Below are positions 12,413 through 19,902 of a stretch of 20,196 nt of DNA, piece by piece (the stretch's first letter is position 1; every line of letters begins with the position of its first letter). Origin of the DNA: an uncultured Bilophila sp. (GTDB lineage: Bacteria > Desulfobacterota > Desulfovibrionia > Desulfovibrionales > Desulfovibrionaceae); assembly GCA_910585945.1 (NCBI GenBank), contig CAJUHZ010000046.1:1-20196 (forward strand). Direction: 5' to 3'. The position numbers were made by a program, and so were the translations under genes. Below the pieces are notes generated by a model that saw nothing but the letters and a program-made list of their open reading frames with translations, ran no database searches and was not told where the DNA came from.

Positions 12413-12936
12413 CAGTGACCTCCCAGCCAGCCGCGCGCCCAGTCGCCTATGCCGGCCGCGGCGGACGTTTCCTCCCGCGCCTGCACCTTGCCGCGCTGTC
12501 GCCGGGGAGCCAGCCTGACATTCGTGTATTGCGCCGTGACCTGCCTGATGCCGACAAGGGAAAGCTCCACCCACAGCGCGCCGAGGCCGTCTTCCCTGTG
12601 CTGACGGTAGTTGAAGCCTTCCAGATTCAGATCCCGGTATTCGGCCGTGGGCGTGACCAGGCTGACGAGTTCGGTCCCGGCCTGCAAGGCGTTGAGGGTG
12701 TCGAGCGCGGTTTGCAGCGTGGCGTCGTCGCCCTGAATGCCGAGGGAAACGGTCACCTCCAGCGGGGTTTCCACCTTGTTGTAGGTGGCGAAGCTCCCCT
12801 CTTCCACCTGCGACGAGACCACCAGGCTTTCGTTGCGCAGGTCGAAGCCAAGGAAGGAGGTGAAGGTCACGGCCGGCACGCCCGAGGCGTTGTTCAGCGT
12901 CCAGAGAGCGGAGGATCGTTGCGGAAGGGCGCTCAT
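12412..12936 (-). CDS. Dit-like distal tail/baseplate protein
   Basis: A 174-residue product; ATG 12936 overlaps the tape-measure stop as ATGA. The central pattern S-S-Q-V-E-E-G-S-F-A-T-Y-N-K-V-E-T-P-L-E-V-T-V-S-L, followed by L-V-S-L-V-T-P-T-A-E-Y-R-D-L-N-L-E, resembles Dit-like tail proteins that ring the tail tube end and nucleate the baseplate. The C-terminus is basic and ends in a Gly/Trp-rich tail (G-D-W-A-R-G-W-L-G-G-H). Its position, tape measure then Dit-like then plug then hub, supports the role. Confidence 0.6.
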   Translation of the reverse strand: MSALPQRSSALWTLNNASGVPAVTFTSFLGFDLRNESLVVSSQVEEGSFATYNKVETPLEVTVSLGIQGDDATLQTALDTLNALQAGTELVSLVTPTAEYRDLNLEGFNYRQHREDGLGALWVELSLVGIRQVTAQYTNVRLAPRRQRGKVQAREETSAAAGIGDWARGWLGGH

Positions 12937-14525
12937 TGCAACACCCCTTGGTCGGCGGCCACCCACCCCATGCTGGCAAGGTGTTGGTCGATGCTGCCGC
13001 GCATGTCTCGGGCAATGCCGTCGGCGTCCGTGGCCTGCGTGATGATGTTGAGATTCCCAATTTGGGTGTCATTGCGCACGTTGGCAGTCCGGCCGCCCGC
13101 GCCGGACGCGACGCCGGCGGCCATGAGTTGTTCGGCCGTGGCGCCGGAGGGGGAAATCATGTAAGCGTCGCCGGGCGCGACGTAGGGGTTCTTTTCGGTC
13201 TCGCCGCCGAAAATGCCCTTGATCGTGCCCCACGATTCCGACACCCCTTTGAACTTGTCGCTGAACCAGTTGAAAAGCTCTTTCCACTTGTTCCGGATCC
13301 AGTCCGCGGCCTTGCCAAAGACGGCCTTGATCTCGTCCCAGTGCTCGATGATTTCGGGAAGGAGCGCCCCCAGAAGCGCCGCAATGAGCAGGATGATCAT
13401 GCCAATGGGATTTGCGGCCACCGCCACGCCCAGCGCCCTGACGGCCACGGTCACGCCCGTGATCAGCCCCTTGATCACCCCCCACGCCTTGAACGCGGCC
13501 GCGACAGCGCCGACGCCGGCCGCCGCGCCCAGCAGATTCGGGATATACGGTTTGATGGCCCGGAAACCGTCGAGCACCGCTTCCCAGACGCGCCGGAGTT
13601 TGGCGAGGATCTCCTCCCCCGTGCCGAACTGGGACCACAACCCGGCGAACTCCGACTTGCCGCCCCGGATGTAGGTCACCAGATCGTCGATGACGATGGC
13701 GAGCAGCAGGATGCCACCGATGATCCACGTCAGGGGATTTTTGAGCATGGCGAGGGCCAGCTTGCCGAAGGCCGGCACAAGCACGGCCGTGATGGTTCCG
13801 GCGAGCACGGTCACGAAGCGGATGATGTTCGGTTCGTTGCGGCGCACCCAGTCGGCCACGGAATGCAGCAGGCGGATGCCGCCCCGAATGGCCGGGGACA
13901 GGGCGCGCATGATGGTGGTCGACAGCCCGGCCATTGCGAAATTGAAGTCCAGCAGGGCCAGCTTGCCCTTGCGGTACAGCTCCACGTCCTCGCGGGTGAT
14001 GCGGGAGAGGAGTTCGCGCTTTTTCCGCCATTCCTCCATCTGCGAGGTGTAGCGGCCGGTCATCTGCGCCACCTGCGAGACGTCGCTCATGTAGCCGCCC
14101 ACGATCGCGCCGGCGGAGAGCGCCCCGGCCAGCGGCGCGGCGAAGCGCGCGGCCATGCCGGCCAGAAAGCCGCCCCACTTGCGGCCGAGGGTCTGCATCT
14201 CGCCGCCGGCCTGCCGGGCGTTGTCGACAACCTGCCGGGTCGTGTCGGCAACGTCCTTCATCCCCTGTTTGCCCTTGCGCCCGGCTTCCTCCAGCCTTTG
14301 CCCCGCCTCCTGCGCCGCCTGCCCCGTCTGGTTCATGGCCTGCGCGGCCTCGCCGCCAGCGTCCGCCACTTCCTGGAAGGCTTCATTGATGCCCTCGACG
14401 AAGCCCTGAAGAAACTCGGCGGCCTGCGGCATGCTCTGTTGCAGCGCGGCCAGAACCTGATTCAACCCCTGCCGCAGTTGCGTCGGGTCCAGCCCGAGGC
14501 GAATGACCAGCGAATCGACTTCCAC
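12933..14525 (-). CDS. Tape measure protein
   Basis: A 530-residue product starting at GTG 14525 with AAGGAGCG upstream. It has an Ala/Gln-rich coiled N-terminal third (about 20-110), hydrophobic segments at about 117-145, 234-262, 266-286 and 325-400, a Trp-rich amphipathic part (H-W-D-E-I-K-A-V-F-G-K-A-A-D-W-I-R), and a C-terminus containing N-D-T-Q-I-G-N-L-N-I-I-T-Q-A-T-D-A-D-G-I-A. Tape measures set tail length and help DNA cross the inner membrane. At 530 residues it is short, which predicts a short tail. It follows the chaperone frameshift region, the conserved order. Confidence 0.85.
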   Translation of the reverse strand: MEVDSLVIRLGLDPTQLRQGLNQVLAALQQSMPQAAEFLQGFVEGINEAFQEVADAGGEAAQAMNQTGQAAQEAGQRLEEAGRKGKQGMKDVADTTRQVVDNARQAGGEMQTLGRKWGGFLAGMAARFAAPLAGALSAGAIVGGYMSDVSQVAQMTGRYTSQMEEWRKKRELLSRITREDVELYRKGKLALLDFNFAMAGLSTTIMRALSPAIRGGIRLLHSVADWVRRNEPNIIRFVTVLAGTITAVLVPAFGKLALAMLKNPLTWIIGGILLLAIVIDDLVTYIRGGKSEFAGLWSQFGTGEEILAKLRRVWEAVLDGFRAIKPYIPNLLGAAAGVGAVAAAFKAWGVIKGLITGVTVAVRALGVAVAANPIGMIILLIAALLGALLPEIIEHWDEIKAVFGKAADWIRNKWKELFNWFSDKFKGVSESWGTIKGIFGGETEKNPYVAPGDAYMISPSGATAEQLMAAGVASGAGGRTANVRNDTQIGNLNIITQATDADGIARDMRGSIDQHLASMGWVAADQGVLQ

Positions 14526-14528
14526 AGC

Positions 14529-14759
14529 TTACCGCTCCTTGTGCGCCGCCCGGGAGCCGACGTGTTCGTTGTGCGCGCGCACCTGAATGATTTCGGCCAT
14601 GTTCAGGGCATCCTCGTAGCTGTAGTATTCTTCCAGTTCCCGCAGGGTGGCGAGCCGCTCCCCGATGATCAGTCCCGCGAGCGCACCGATATTGACCGGC
14701 TGGACGAGGCCGGGGGCGGCGTCTCTCCGTCTGCCGAGCCGGACGGCCCGGCGACGGCG
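14529..14759 (-). CDS. Frameshift extension of the tail assembly chaperone (-1 frame)
   Basis: This frame is open from a slippery heptamer (14759-14765) to TAA at 14529 and would add 76 residues. It has no ATG, GTG or TTG until ATG inside the conserved part (L-N-M-A-E-I-I-Q-V), so independent initiation is unlikely. The meaningful part is P-V-N-I-G-A-L-A-G-L-I-I-G-E-R-L, then L-R-E-L-E-E-Y-Y-S-Y-E-D-A-L-N-M-A-E-I-I and A-H-N-E-H, a helical pattern typical of T-domain extensions before tape-measure genes. It sits in the -1 frame of the upstream gene and ends 4 nt before the tape-measure start. Confidence 0.6.
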   Translation of the reverse strand, partial: RRRRAVRLGRRRDAAPGLVQPVNIGALAGLIIGERLATLRELEEYYSYEDALNMAEIIQVRAHNEHVGSRAAHKER

Positions 14760-15178
14760 AAAAAAGCGAAGTTCAGGGCCAGCGCCTCCTTGCGGAGCGT
14801 GAAGAGCGTGCGCACGTCCTCAATCACGCCGTCCGCCGTGGCAGGGGTGAGGGGGGAAACGCCGCCCGCCGGCGTGCAGCAGGCCAGCAGTTCGTCCAGA
14901 AGCGGTTTTGCCTTCTCGTAGTCCACGCGCCCCAGCGCGGCGAGCAGGTCCGCGCCGCGCCCTTTGCCAAATACCCGGCTGGCGGTTTGCAGCACGCTGC
15001 CGGCGTCCAGACCTTCTTCCGGCATCTTTTCCAGCAGGCCAGAGGCCACGCCCGCGCCGGCGAGCAGCAGCCCGGCCCGGACAATCCAGCTTTCAAGCCG
15101 GGTGGCGGGCATCTCCCGGATGGTGAACTGCAACTCACGGCCGCGATCGGTGACAATGACTGTTTTTTCCTTGCGCAT
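14669..15178 (-). CDS. Tail assembly chaperone
   Basis: A 169-residue product in frame 0; ATG 15178 is preceded by GGGAGAAG. It starts M-R-K-E-K-T-V-I-V-T-D-R-G-R-E-L-Q-F-T-I-R-E-M-P-A, then has a helical body (L-E-S-W-I-V-R-A-G-L-L-L, L-L-D-E-L-L-A-C-C-T-P, F-T-L-R-K-E-A-L-A-L-N-F) and a low-complexity Ser/Pro/Gly end. Position between tube and tape measure and the overlapping -1 frame identify it as the gpG-like tail chaperone. Slippage at codon 140 would give a 216-residue fusion with the 14529-14759 frame. Both forms are expected to be needed for tail assembly. Confidence 0.7.
   Translation of the reverse strand: MRKEKTVIVTDRGRELQFTIREMPATRLESWIVRAGLLLAGAGVASGLLEKMPEEGLDAGSVLQTASRVFGKGRGADLLAALGRVDYEKAKPLLDELLACCTPAGGVSPLTPATADGVIEDVRTLFTLRKEALALNFAFFAVAGPSGSADGETPPPASSSRSISVRSRD
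14759..14765 (-). promoter_or_regulatory. Candidate -1 ribosomal slippery site
   Basis: On the minus strand the codons G-C-T, T-T-T, T-T-C contain the heptamer T-TTT-TTC in the X-XXY-YYZ phase. A -1 slip puts the ribosome into the frame ending at 14529, which is open from this point. I did not evaluate a downstream pseudoknot. Confidence 0.55.
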
Positions 15179-15191
15179 CTTCTTCTCCCGG

Positions 15192-15632
15192 TCAGTTGTT
15201 GGAAACGGACATGTCCGCGAAATCAAACTTCCAGCTTGTCGGGTCGAGTACCTTCTTGCCCGCCGGAACCGGCGTGCCCGACTTGAGCACCCCGGCGGAC
15301 CAGATGATCGTCTTGCCGATGCTCGGAATGGCGGCCACCAGCCCGCACTGGTAAAAGCCGCGTTTCTGCTCGCACGCCCGGTACAGTTGCGCGAGCGCTT
15401 CGTAACTGGGGGAAGATGCCTCGAGCATGATGGTCACCGACTTGATGCTCGGAACCCAGCCAGCCACAAGGTAGCCGTCAACCCCCATCCGGTCCTCGGC
15501 AATGGTGAGTTCGTCCTGACTGAAGCTCTGATCCGTCGCGAACTGTTCAAGACGAATGCCCGCCGGAAAGAGTTGGTCCACGGTCAAAACCAGCGTCGCG
15601 TTGGCGCTGGTGATGTCGCCTACTCGATTCAT
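15192..15632 (-). CDS. Tail tube protein
   Basis: A 146-residue product; ATG 15632 has AAAGGAG upstream, partly overlapping the stop region of the HNH gene. The sequence N-A-T-L-V-L-T-V-D-Q-L-F-P-A-G-I-R-L-E-Q-F-A-T-D-Q-S-F, then G-Y-L-V-A-G-W-V-P-S-I-K-S-V-T-I-M-L-E-A-S-S-P-S, matches tail tube proteins encoded next to DUF3383-type sheaths. It would form the inner tube inside the sheath. The normal sheath-tube adjacency is broken here by the inserted HNH gene. Confidence 0.7.
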   Translation of the reverse strand: MNRVGDITSANATLVLTVDQLFPAGIRLEQFATDQSFSQDELTIAEDRMGVDGYLVAGWVPSIKSVTIMLEASSPSYEALAQLYRACEQKRGFYQCGLVAAIPSIGKTIIWSAGVLKSGTPVPAGKKVLDPTSWKFDFADMSVSNN

Positions 15633-15644
15633 GATTCTGCTCCT

Positions 15645-16610
15645 TTATTTCGGCTTTTTCCGATGTGCTTTTGAACTGTTTTCAAAGGCTGTAATCCATT
15701 GGCAGTTTTCAGGACCATAATCCCCATTGGGATCAATCCGGTCTATGGTCAAACCCGCCTGGTATCCATTCGCCAATGCCCACGCCTTGAAAACCGCATA
15801 ATCATGCGCCCATTCCTCGCACACCTTGATGCCTTTGCCTCCGTAGTATTTCCACGCATCAACGTGAGGATCCATGCAGCGCCGACGCATGGTACACCAT
15901 ACCCCGTAAAGGCGTTGACGCCGTCTGTAGGTCGCATCTCCATGTTTCAGCTTGGCATTTGTGGCATTTTCAAGTCCTAGACATCCACATGATCTGGTTT
16001 CTCCGGAAACAAGTTTGGCTGAACATGTATGCGTCATATTGCCACACTTACACTGGCATAACCACTTTGCCACACCACGTTTTGCGCCTTCCTCTTCCGT
16101 CAATCTCCTGATGACCGTCAAATAGCCGAAAACCCTCCCAGTTAAATCTTTCAATTTGGGGGAAGGTTTGCCAGCACAACGTGTGCGGATGCGCGTCGCT
16201 GCTTTTTCGCGGGCCAAGCAGCCACACGATTGCGTCATGCCATACCGCAAAATATCACCTCGCACATTTGCCTTATTTCCGCATTCACACTGGCATTCCC
16301 ACATGGGGAGACCTTTTTGATTGTTTTCCACACGCCGAATAACCGTAAGCCTACCGAAAATCTGACCGGCCAAGTCGATAAGTCTTTTGCTTGGCTTGCC
16401 CCTGTTCTTTTCAGCCGTTTTCAAAACGCCATCAGCATGAGCGCAGCCACAGGATTTTGTATTGCCACTTTTTAAATCCGTGGCTCTGACGATTGCCGTA
16501 TTTCCACACTCGCATTGGCATTTCCAGGCGACGCGGCCTCCCAAGTTTTCGGCTTCGGCAATCACTGTCAATTTCCCAAATTTTCCACCAACCAAATTTT
16601 GTTTTTTCAT
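15645..16610 (-). CDS. Homing-endonuclease-like HNH protein with three zinc ribbons
   Basis: A 321-residue product. Three repeats each have a G-x-L-T-V-I strand, a C-x-C-x-C-G motif and a G-x-T-x-S-C-G-C motif; the cysteine sets are 31/33/35/54/56, 106/108/110/129/131 and 185/187/189/208/210. The C-terminal part (about 231-315) has L-Y-G-V-W, C-M-D-P, Y-Y-G-G-K-G-I-K-V-C-E-E-W and L-T-I-D-R-I-D-P-N-G-D-Y-G-P-E-N-C-Q-W-I-T, common in phage HNH endonuclease-like proteins. It is a free-standing invader between sheath and tube genes, both of which look intact. Start ATG 16610 has a weak GGGGTAAG. AT content is higher than in its neighbours, suggesting transfer. Confidence 0.75.
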   Translation of the reverse strand: MKKQNLVGGKFGKLTVIAEAENLGGRVAWKCQCECGNTAIVRATDLKSGNTKSCGCAHADGVLKTAEKNRGKPSKRLIDLAGQIFGRLTVIRRVENNQKGLPMWECQCECGNKANVRGDILRYGMTQSCGCLAREKAATRIRTRCAGKPSPKLKDLTGRVFGYLTVIRRLTEEEGAKRGVAKWLCQCKCGNMTHTCSAKLVSGETRSCGCLGLENATNAKLKHGDATYRRRQRLYGVWCTMRRRCMDPHVDAWKYYGGKGIKVCEEWAHDYAVFKAWALANGYQAGLTIDRIDPNGDYGPENCQWITAFENSSKAHRKKPK

Positions 16611-16639
16611 GCGCTTACCCCAATTATAGAAGTAAGCGC
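16611..16639 (-). promoter_or_regulatory. Inverted repeat enclosing a TATAAT box before the HNH gene
   Basis: On the minus strand GCGCTTAC (16639-16632) and GTAAGCGC (16618-16611) flank a loop containing TATAAT (16628-16623). The second arm abuts ATG 16610 and covers part of the weak ribosome binding site. Read-through transcripts could therefore fold and hide the start, while a transcript begun at the TATAAT would lack the first arm. The matching -35 is poor (TTGTAT, 19 nt spacing). Confidence 0.4.
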
Positions 16640-16645
16640 AATTTA

Positions 16646-18931
16646 CTATACAAGGGCGGTGCTTGCAATGGTTAATTTGTGGACGCTTCCACCATAACAG
16701 TACCAACAGCTCGCTTCCGGGCTGTCCCGCTGCTGGCGCACGGCCGGGGCGGGATCGCTGACCTGAATGACGTAGCCGTCGGTGAAGAGTTCCCCGGAGA
16801 TGTCGCGTCCGGCCTCCCTTGCAAGCTGTGCCTTTTGCTGCTCGGTGAGGGTAACGCCGGTGTCGATGACGCCGGAGTACAGGGCGCGGTTGACCGGATC
16901 CTGCATCCAGGCGCGGATCAGGGTGTAGCCTTCCTCGTTGTACGGCACGCGGGGCGTCTGCTCGAAGCCGGCCATGCAGGCCACTTGCAGGGCGTTGTTC
17001 AGCCAGATCGCGTTCAGGTAGGTGTCGATCCAGTCCCAGGTCCCGAACATGCCGCCCGGATACATGAAGATGAACTGATCGTTGCGGGTGGCGTAATCGC
17101 CCATGAAGTTCATGCCCTGCGCCTTCAGGTTTGTGGCGTCGCTGCCGGTGACCACGTTGGCGGGCAGGCCGTCCTGCGACTTGAAGGCAAAGGTGATCGT
17201 GCCGTTGCGGCGGTTCCAGTCGATGCTCGCGGCCGTGCCCATGATCAGGGCGGCGTAGGCCAGATCGTTCCACACGCCGCATGTCGCGCCCACGTTGGCC
17301 TCTTTCAGGGCGGCGGCGATGGTGGCCGTGTTGTTCGGCTGGAGCAGCTTCGGGTCGTTGTCCCAGTAGATGTAGAGGTAGGCCACGCCCTTGCCGGACG
17401 CCCATTGCGCGAGGGCGAGCGCGTCCGCCTCCGTGGGCTGCTCCACTGTGGTGAAGCAGACGAAATTCTCCGTCAGGTCAAGGATGGCCTCCATGTTGGC
17501 GCTGTGGCTCATGGCGTCCAGACCCGGCGAAAGCACGGCCCCGGCCTGCTCCGTGAGCTTGAGCAGGGAGGCGAAATCCGTGCCGGATGCCGGAGCCTGC
17601 GCGTAACTGACGGTCGACTCCGCGCCGGTGGTGGGGCTGGCGATCTGCCAGGCTTTGGTCAGGCTGGACCAGGTGACGGTCAGTCCGTGGGCCGGAGAGG
17701 GGGGAATGGCGTCCGCGCCGGCGGAGATGGTCGCGCCGCGTGCCTGCGTGAGCGCCAGCAGAGCGGAGAGATCCGGGGGTTCGCGCCGTTCGGGGATGGC
17801 GGCCGTGCCGGGGGTGATGGTCGCGCCCGTGGCTTCGGTCAACGCCAGGAGACCGGAGGTATCCGTGCCGGATGCCGGAGCCTGCGCAAAGCTGATGGAA
17901 ACGGCGCTCCCCACTGCATCGGCAGTGAACGACAGGCGGTGCGCGGAGGGATCTCCTTCGGTCTCGCTGGTGACGGTCAGCCCGCTGTCTTCAGGCAGGG
18001 CGGCCGTCAGCACGGAGGCCACAGCCTCAATATCCGACGCCGAACGGAAATCAAGGCCGCTCAGCGTCAGATCCGTTCCGTTCACCGCAAGGATAAGACC
18101 GCCATCCTCCACGGCGCTCAGACCGGACAGATCGATGGGACCGCTCTTCAGCACGGCGGCGGTTCCCGGCACGGCGGGGATTGTCGTCTGGTTTGGGGAT
18201 GAGGCGAACCCGATGTTCGTCAGCGCGCCCGTTTCGGCTGTGGTCAGCACAAGGCCGGTTGCGCTGGCCGAAACAGTGACGCCCTCGATTTTGCCCTCCA
18301 GCGCGGTCGCCAGTTCCGCAAGCGTGGCGACGGAAGCCAGATCAAGGCCCGTGATGTTCTGTTCCTCTCCGTTCACGACAATATCGAACGCGCCGTCCGT
18401 CACAGCGGTCAGCCCGGCGAAAGTGATCGCGCCGCCGGTGAGAACTGCTGCCCGCGCCGGAGCGCCGGAACTGGCATCGACGGCAAGAGCCGCTTGCAGA
18501 ATCCGCGCCGCGTCGCTGTAGCTCGTGGCCGCGGCGAAGGAGAGGTTTTCCGCCGTCAGGGGCTCGCCGTTGACGGTGAGGGAAAGGCCGCCGGTTCCGG
18601 CTGTCCTGAGCTGGTCGAGCGTGCCGGTCCACGGGCCGCCGCGAAGCCAGCCGGGGCGCGCTTCGGCCACGCGGCTTGCCACATACAGGGCGCGCGGCTT
18701 TTTGAACGAATTGTTGTAGCCCAGGAAGTAGACCTGCGCCGCCCGGTATTCGGGCGATTCCATCCCGAAATAGTCGCCCACGCTCTCGGCGTCCGGAAAG
18801 GGCAGGACAAGCTGCGACGCCGGGATCAGCGGCGATTCGGTCAGCAAAAGGCCGTTGAATTCAAGATCCGTGCCGCCGGGCTTCAGCAGGCGCGGATTGA
18901 CCTGGACGATTTGTGAGGCGGGAATGCTCAT
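16646..18931 (-). CDS. Tail sheath protein, DUF3383-type, enlarged by internal repeats
   Basis: A 761-residue product; ATG 18931 has AAGGGAG upstream. The N-terminus (M-S-I-P-A-S-Q-I-V-Q-V-N-P-R-L-L) and the C-terminal half (L-Y-I-Y-W-D-N-D, W-N-D-L-A-Y-A-A-L-I-M-G-T-A-A-S-I-D-W, Y-P-G-G-M-F-G-T-W-D-W, ending G-G-S-V-H-K-L-T-I-A-S-T-A-L-V) fit the DUF3383 family. The middle, about 115-475, holds three V-N-G-type beta modules (near 120, 186, 283) and three L-L-x-L-T-x-x-x-G-A modules (near 361, 391, 456). The family is usually nearer 400-500 residues, as far as I recall. Two stop codons follow in tandem (TAG TAA). It forms the contractile sheath. Confidence 0.8.
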   Translation of the reverse strand: MSIPASQIVQVNPRLLKPGGTDLEFNGLLLTESPLIPASQLVLPFPDAESVGDYFGMESPEYRAAQVYFLGYNNSFKKPRALYVASRVAEARPGWLRGGPWTGTLDQLRTAGTGGLSLTVNGEPLTAENLSFAAATSYSDAARILQAALAVDASSGAPARAAVLTGGAITFAGLTAVTDGAFDIVVNGEEQNITGLDLASVATLAELATALEGKIEGVTVSASATGLVLTTAETGALTNIGFASSPNQTTIPAVPGTAAVLKSGPIDLSGLSAVEDGGLILAVNGTDLTLSGLDFRSASDIEAVASVLTAALPEDSGLTVTSETEGDPSAHRLSFTADAVGSAVSISFAQAPASGTDTSGLLALTEATGATITPGTAAIPERREPPDLSALLALTQARGATISAGADAIPPSPAHGLTVTWSSLTKAWQIASPTTGAESTVSYAQAPASGTDFASLLKLTEQAGAVLSPGLDAMSHSANMEAILDLTENFVCFTTVEQPTEADALALAQWASGKGVAYLYIYWDNDPKLLQPNNTATIAAALKEANVGATCGVWNDLAYAALIMGTAASIDWNRRNGTITFAFKSQDGLPANVVTGSDATNLKAQGMNFMGDYATRNDQFIFMYPGGMFGTWDWIDTYLNAIWLNNALQVACMAGFEQTPRVPYNEEGYTLIRAWMQDPVNRALYSGVIDTGVTLTEQQKAQLAREAGRDISGELFTDGYVIQVSDPAPAVRQQRDSPEASCWYCYGGSVHKLTIASTALV
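17576..17602. repeat. 27-bp direct repeat in the sheath gene, copy 1
   Basis: Identical to 17861-17887 and 285 bp away. Both encode A-Q-A-P-A-S-G-T-D inside the repeated sheath modules, so they mark a relatively recent duplication or conversion of a module. Confidence 0.9.
17861..17887. repeat. 27-bp direct repeat in the sheath gene, copy 2
   Basis: Second copy of the block at 17576-17602. Recombination between the two would remove exactly 285 bp, 95 codons, and keep the frame. Confidence 0.9.
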
Positions 18932-18932
18932 T

Positions 18933-19469
18933 TCAGACTCCCTTGCGCTGGACGGGGTGATGCACGTCCACATTTTCAAGATAGAGGTTTACGCTCCGGA
19001 AGGACGGCAACGGGATATCCGCGTCGATCCAGGCCGAAAGATGCAGCGTGACGGAGTAGCGGACTTTCCACTGATCCAGATCGTCGGCAAACGGCAGGGA
19101 GCGCGGATCGTCGGCGTACAGCCCCGCAAGGCCATACGGCCGGAAGAAGCGGACAGCCGCGGCGTCGCGGCCCAGCATGACGAGTTGCGCGGCCTGGTGC
19201 CCCACGCGCGCCTCATCCAGCCCGCAGAAATCCACCTGCACGTCGTACAGGACCAGCATCCGCACACGCTCAATCAGGGCGTCGTCGCCGGAATTGCGCC
19301 ATTCATGAACGTTGGTTCCCCGGCGTGGCGCGTTGATCAGGGTCAGAACCACATACTCCGAGGCATCGGGCAGGGCGGCGCGGTTCTGCCAGCCGCGCAC
19401 GATGTGCTCCGGCAACGGCGAAATGTGCGCCTGCAAAAAGTCATACACGGCCCCGAGAACGTCAGGCAT
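18933..19469 (-). CDS. Neck/tail terminator-like protein
   Basis: A 178-residue product. I prefer ATG 19469 because GGAGG sits 8 nt upstream; a GTG at 19475 lies too close to that site. It resembles phage neck terminator (gp12-like) proteins: A-V-Y-D-F-L-Q-A-H-I-S at the N-terminus, then E-Y-V-V-L-T-L-I-N-A-P-R-R-G-T-N, V-R-M-L-V-L-Y-D-V-Q-V-D-F-C-G, and a V-R-Y-S-V-T-L-H-L-S-A-W strand near the end. Placement just before the sheath gene fits a tail-completion role at the head-proximal end. Confidence 0.65.
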   Translation of the reverse strand: MPDVLGAVYDFLQAHISPLPEHIVRGWQNRAALPDASEYVVLTLINAPRRGTNVHEWRNSGDDALIERVRMLVLYDVQVDFCGLDEARVGHQAAQLVMLGRDAAAVRFFRPYGLAGLYADDPRSLPFADDLDQWKVRYSVTLHLSAWIDADIPLPSFRSVNLYLENVDVHHPVQRKGV

Positions 19470-19902
19470 CGGCACTTCCTCCCTCCGCGTCGGACGCGCT
19501 CAAATCCGGTCCCCTCACCTGCTGGGTGATGCCCACGCAGACCCAGCCGGAGGCGGTGAAATCCTCAATCATGGCGGTTATGAGCCACCATGTTCCGTCC
19601 GGCCGTTGCAGCATGTCGCCGTTGCGGGCCAGCGGGCGCACGATGCCCTGCGGCGACAGGGCCGGATTGGGTGCGTAGAGGTACGCCTTGCGGTCGATGC
19701 GGGTTGCGCTGACCTGTTCGGCGTGGGCCAGCTCGTTCTGACCGAGGCTCTGGATCTGCGCGCTCACGGTCCGCGCCGGGCCGTACCGCGGGGTGATGCG
19801 GCCGCGCGCGTTCGTCTGCCCCACGGACTGGCGCAGGATGACGACTTCATCCGGGTGCAGGGCGGTGACGGCCGAACGGACAAGAGCGTGCAGATTGATC
19901 AT
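19462..19902 (-). CDS. Phage neck/collar (head-tail connector) protein
   Basis: A 146-residue product; ATG 19902 overlaps the upstream stop as ATGA. Recognisable parts are V-V-I-L-R-Q-S-V-G-Q-T-N-A-R-G-R-I-T-P-R-Y, then V-S-A-Q-I-Q-S-L-G-Q-N-E-L-A-H, and D-G-T-W-W-L-I-T-A-M-I-E-D-F. This resembles small connector proteins annotated as collar or head-closure proteins next to gp10-like genes. Assignment rests on order and resemblance. It overlaps the next gene slightly. Confidence 0.55.
   Translation of the reverse strand: MINLHALVRSAVTALHPDEVVILRQSVGQTNARGRITPRYGPARTVSAQIQSLGQNELAHAEQVSATRIDRKAYLYAPNPALSPQGIVRPLARNGDMLQRPDGTWWLITAMIEDFTASGWVCVGITQQVRGPDLSASDAEGGSADA

Noticed and set aside
12936..14921. 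A 661-codon open frame opposite the tape measure and chaperone genes
   Set aside because: It is Arg/His/Gly-rich, has no recognisable domain, and mirrors GC-rich codon positions of convincing genes on the other strand.
16646..17405. Possibility that the HNH insertion truncated or split the sheath gene
   Set aside because: The sheath ends with the family-typical G-G-S-V-H-K-L-T-I-A-S ending and a double stop before the HNH start, so it is complete.
16679..18202. A 507-codon open frame opposite the sheath gene
   Set aside because: Low-complexity Gly/Arg composition and complete overlap with a convincing sheath gene mark it as an antisense shadow.
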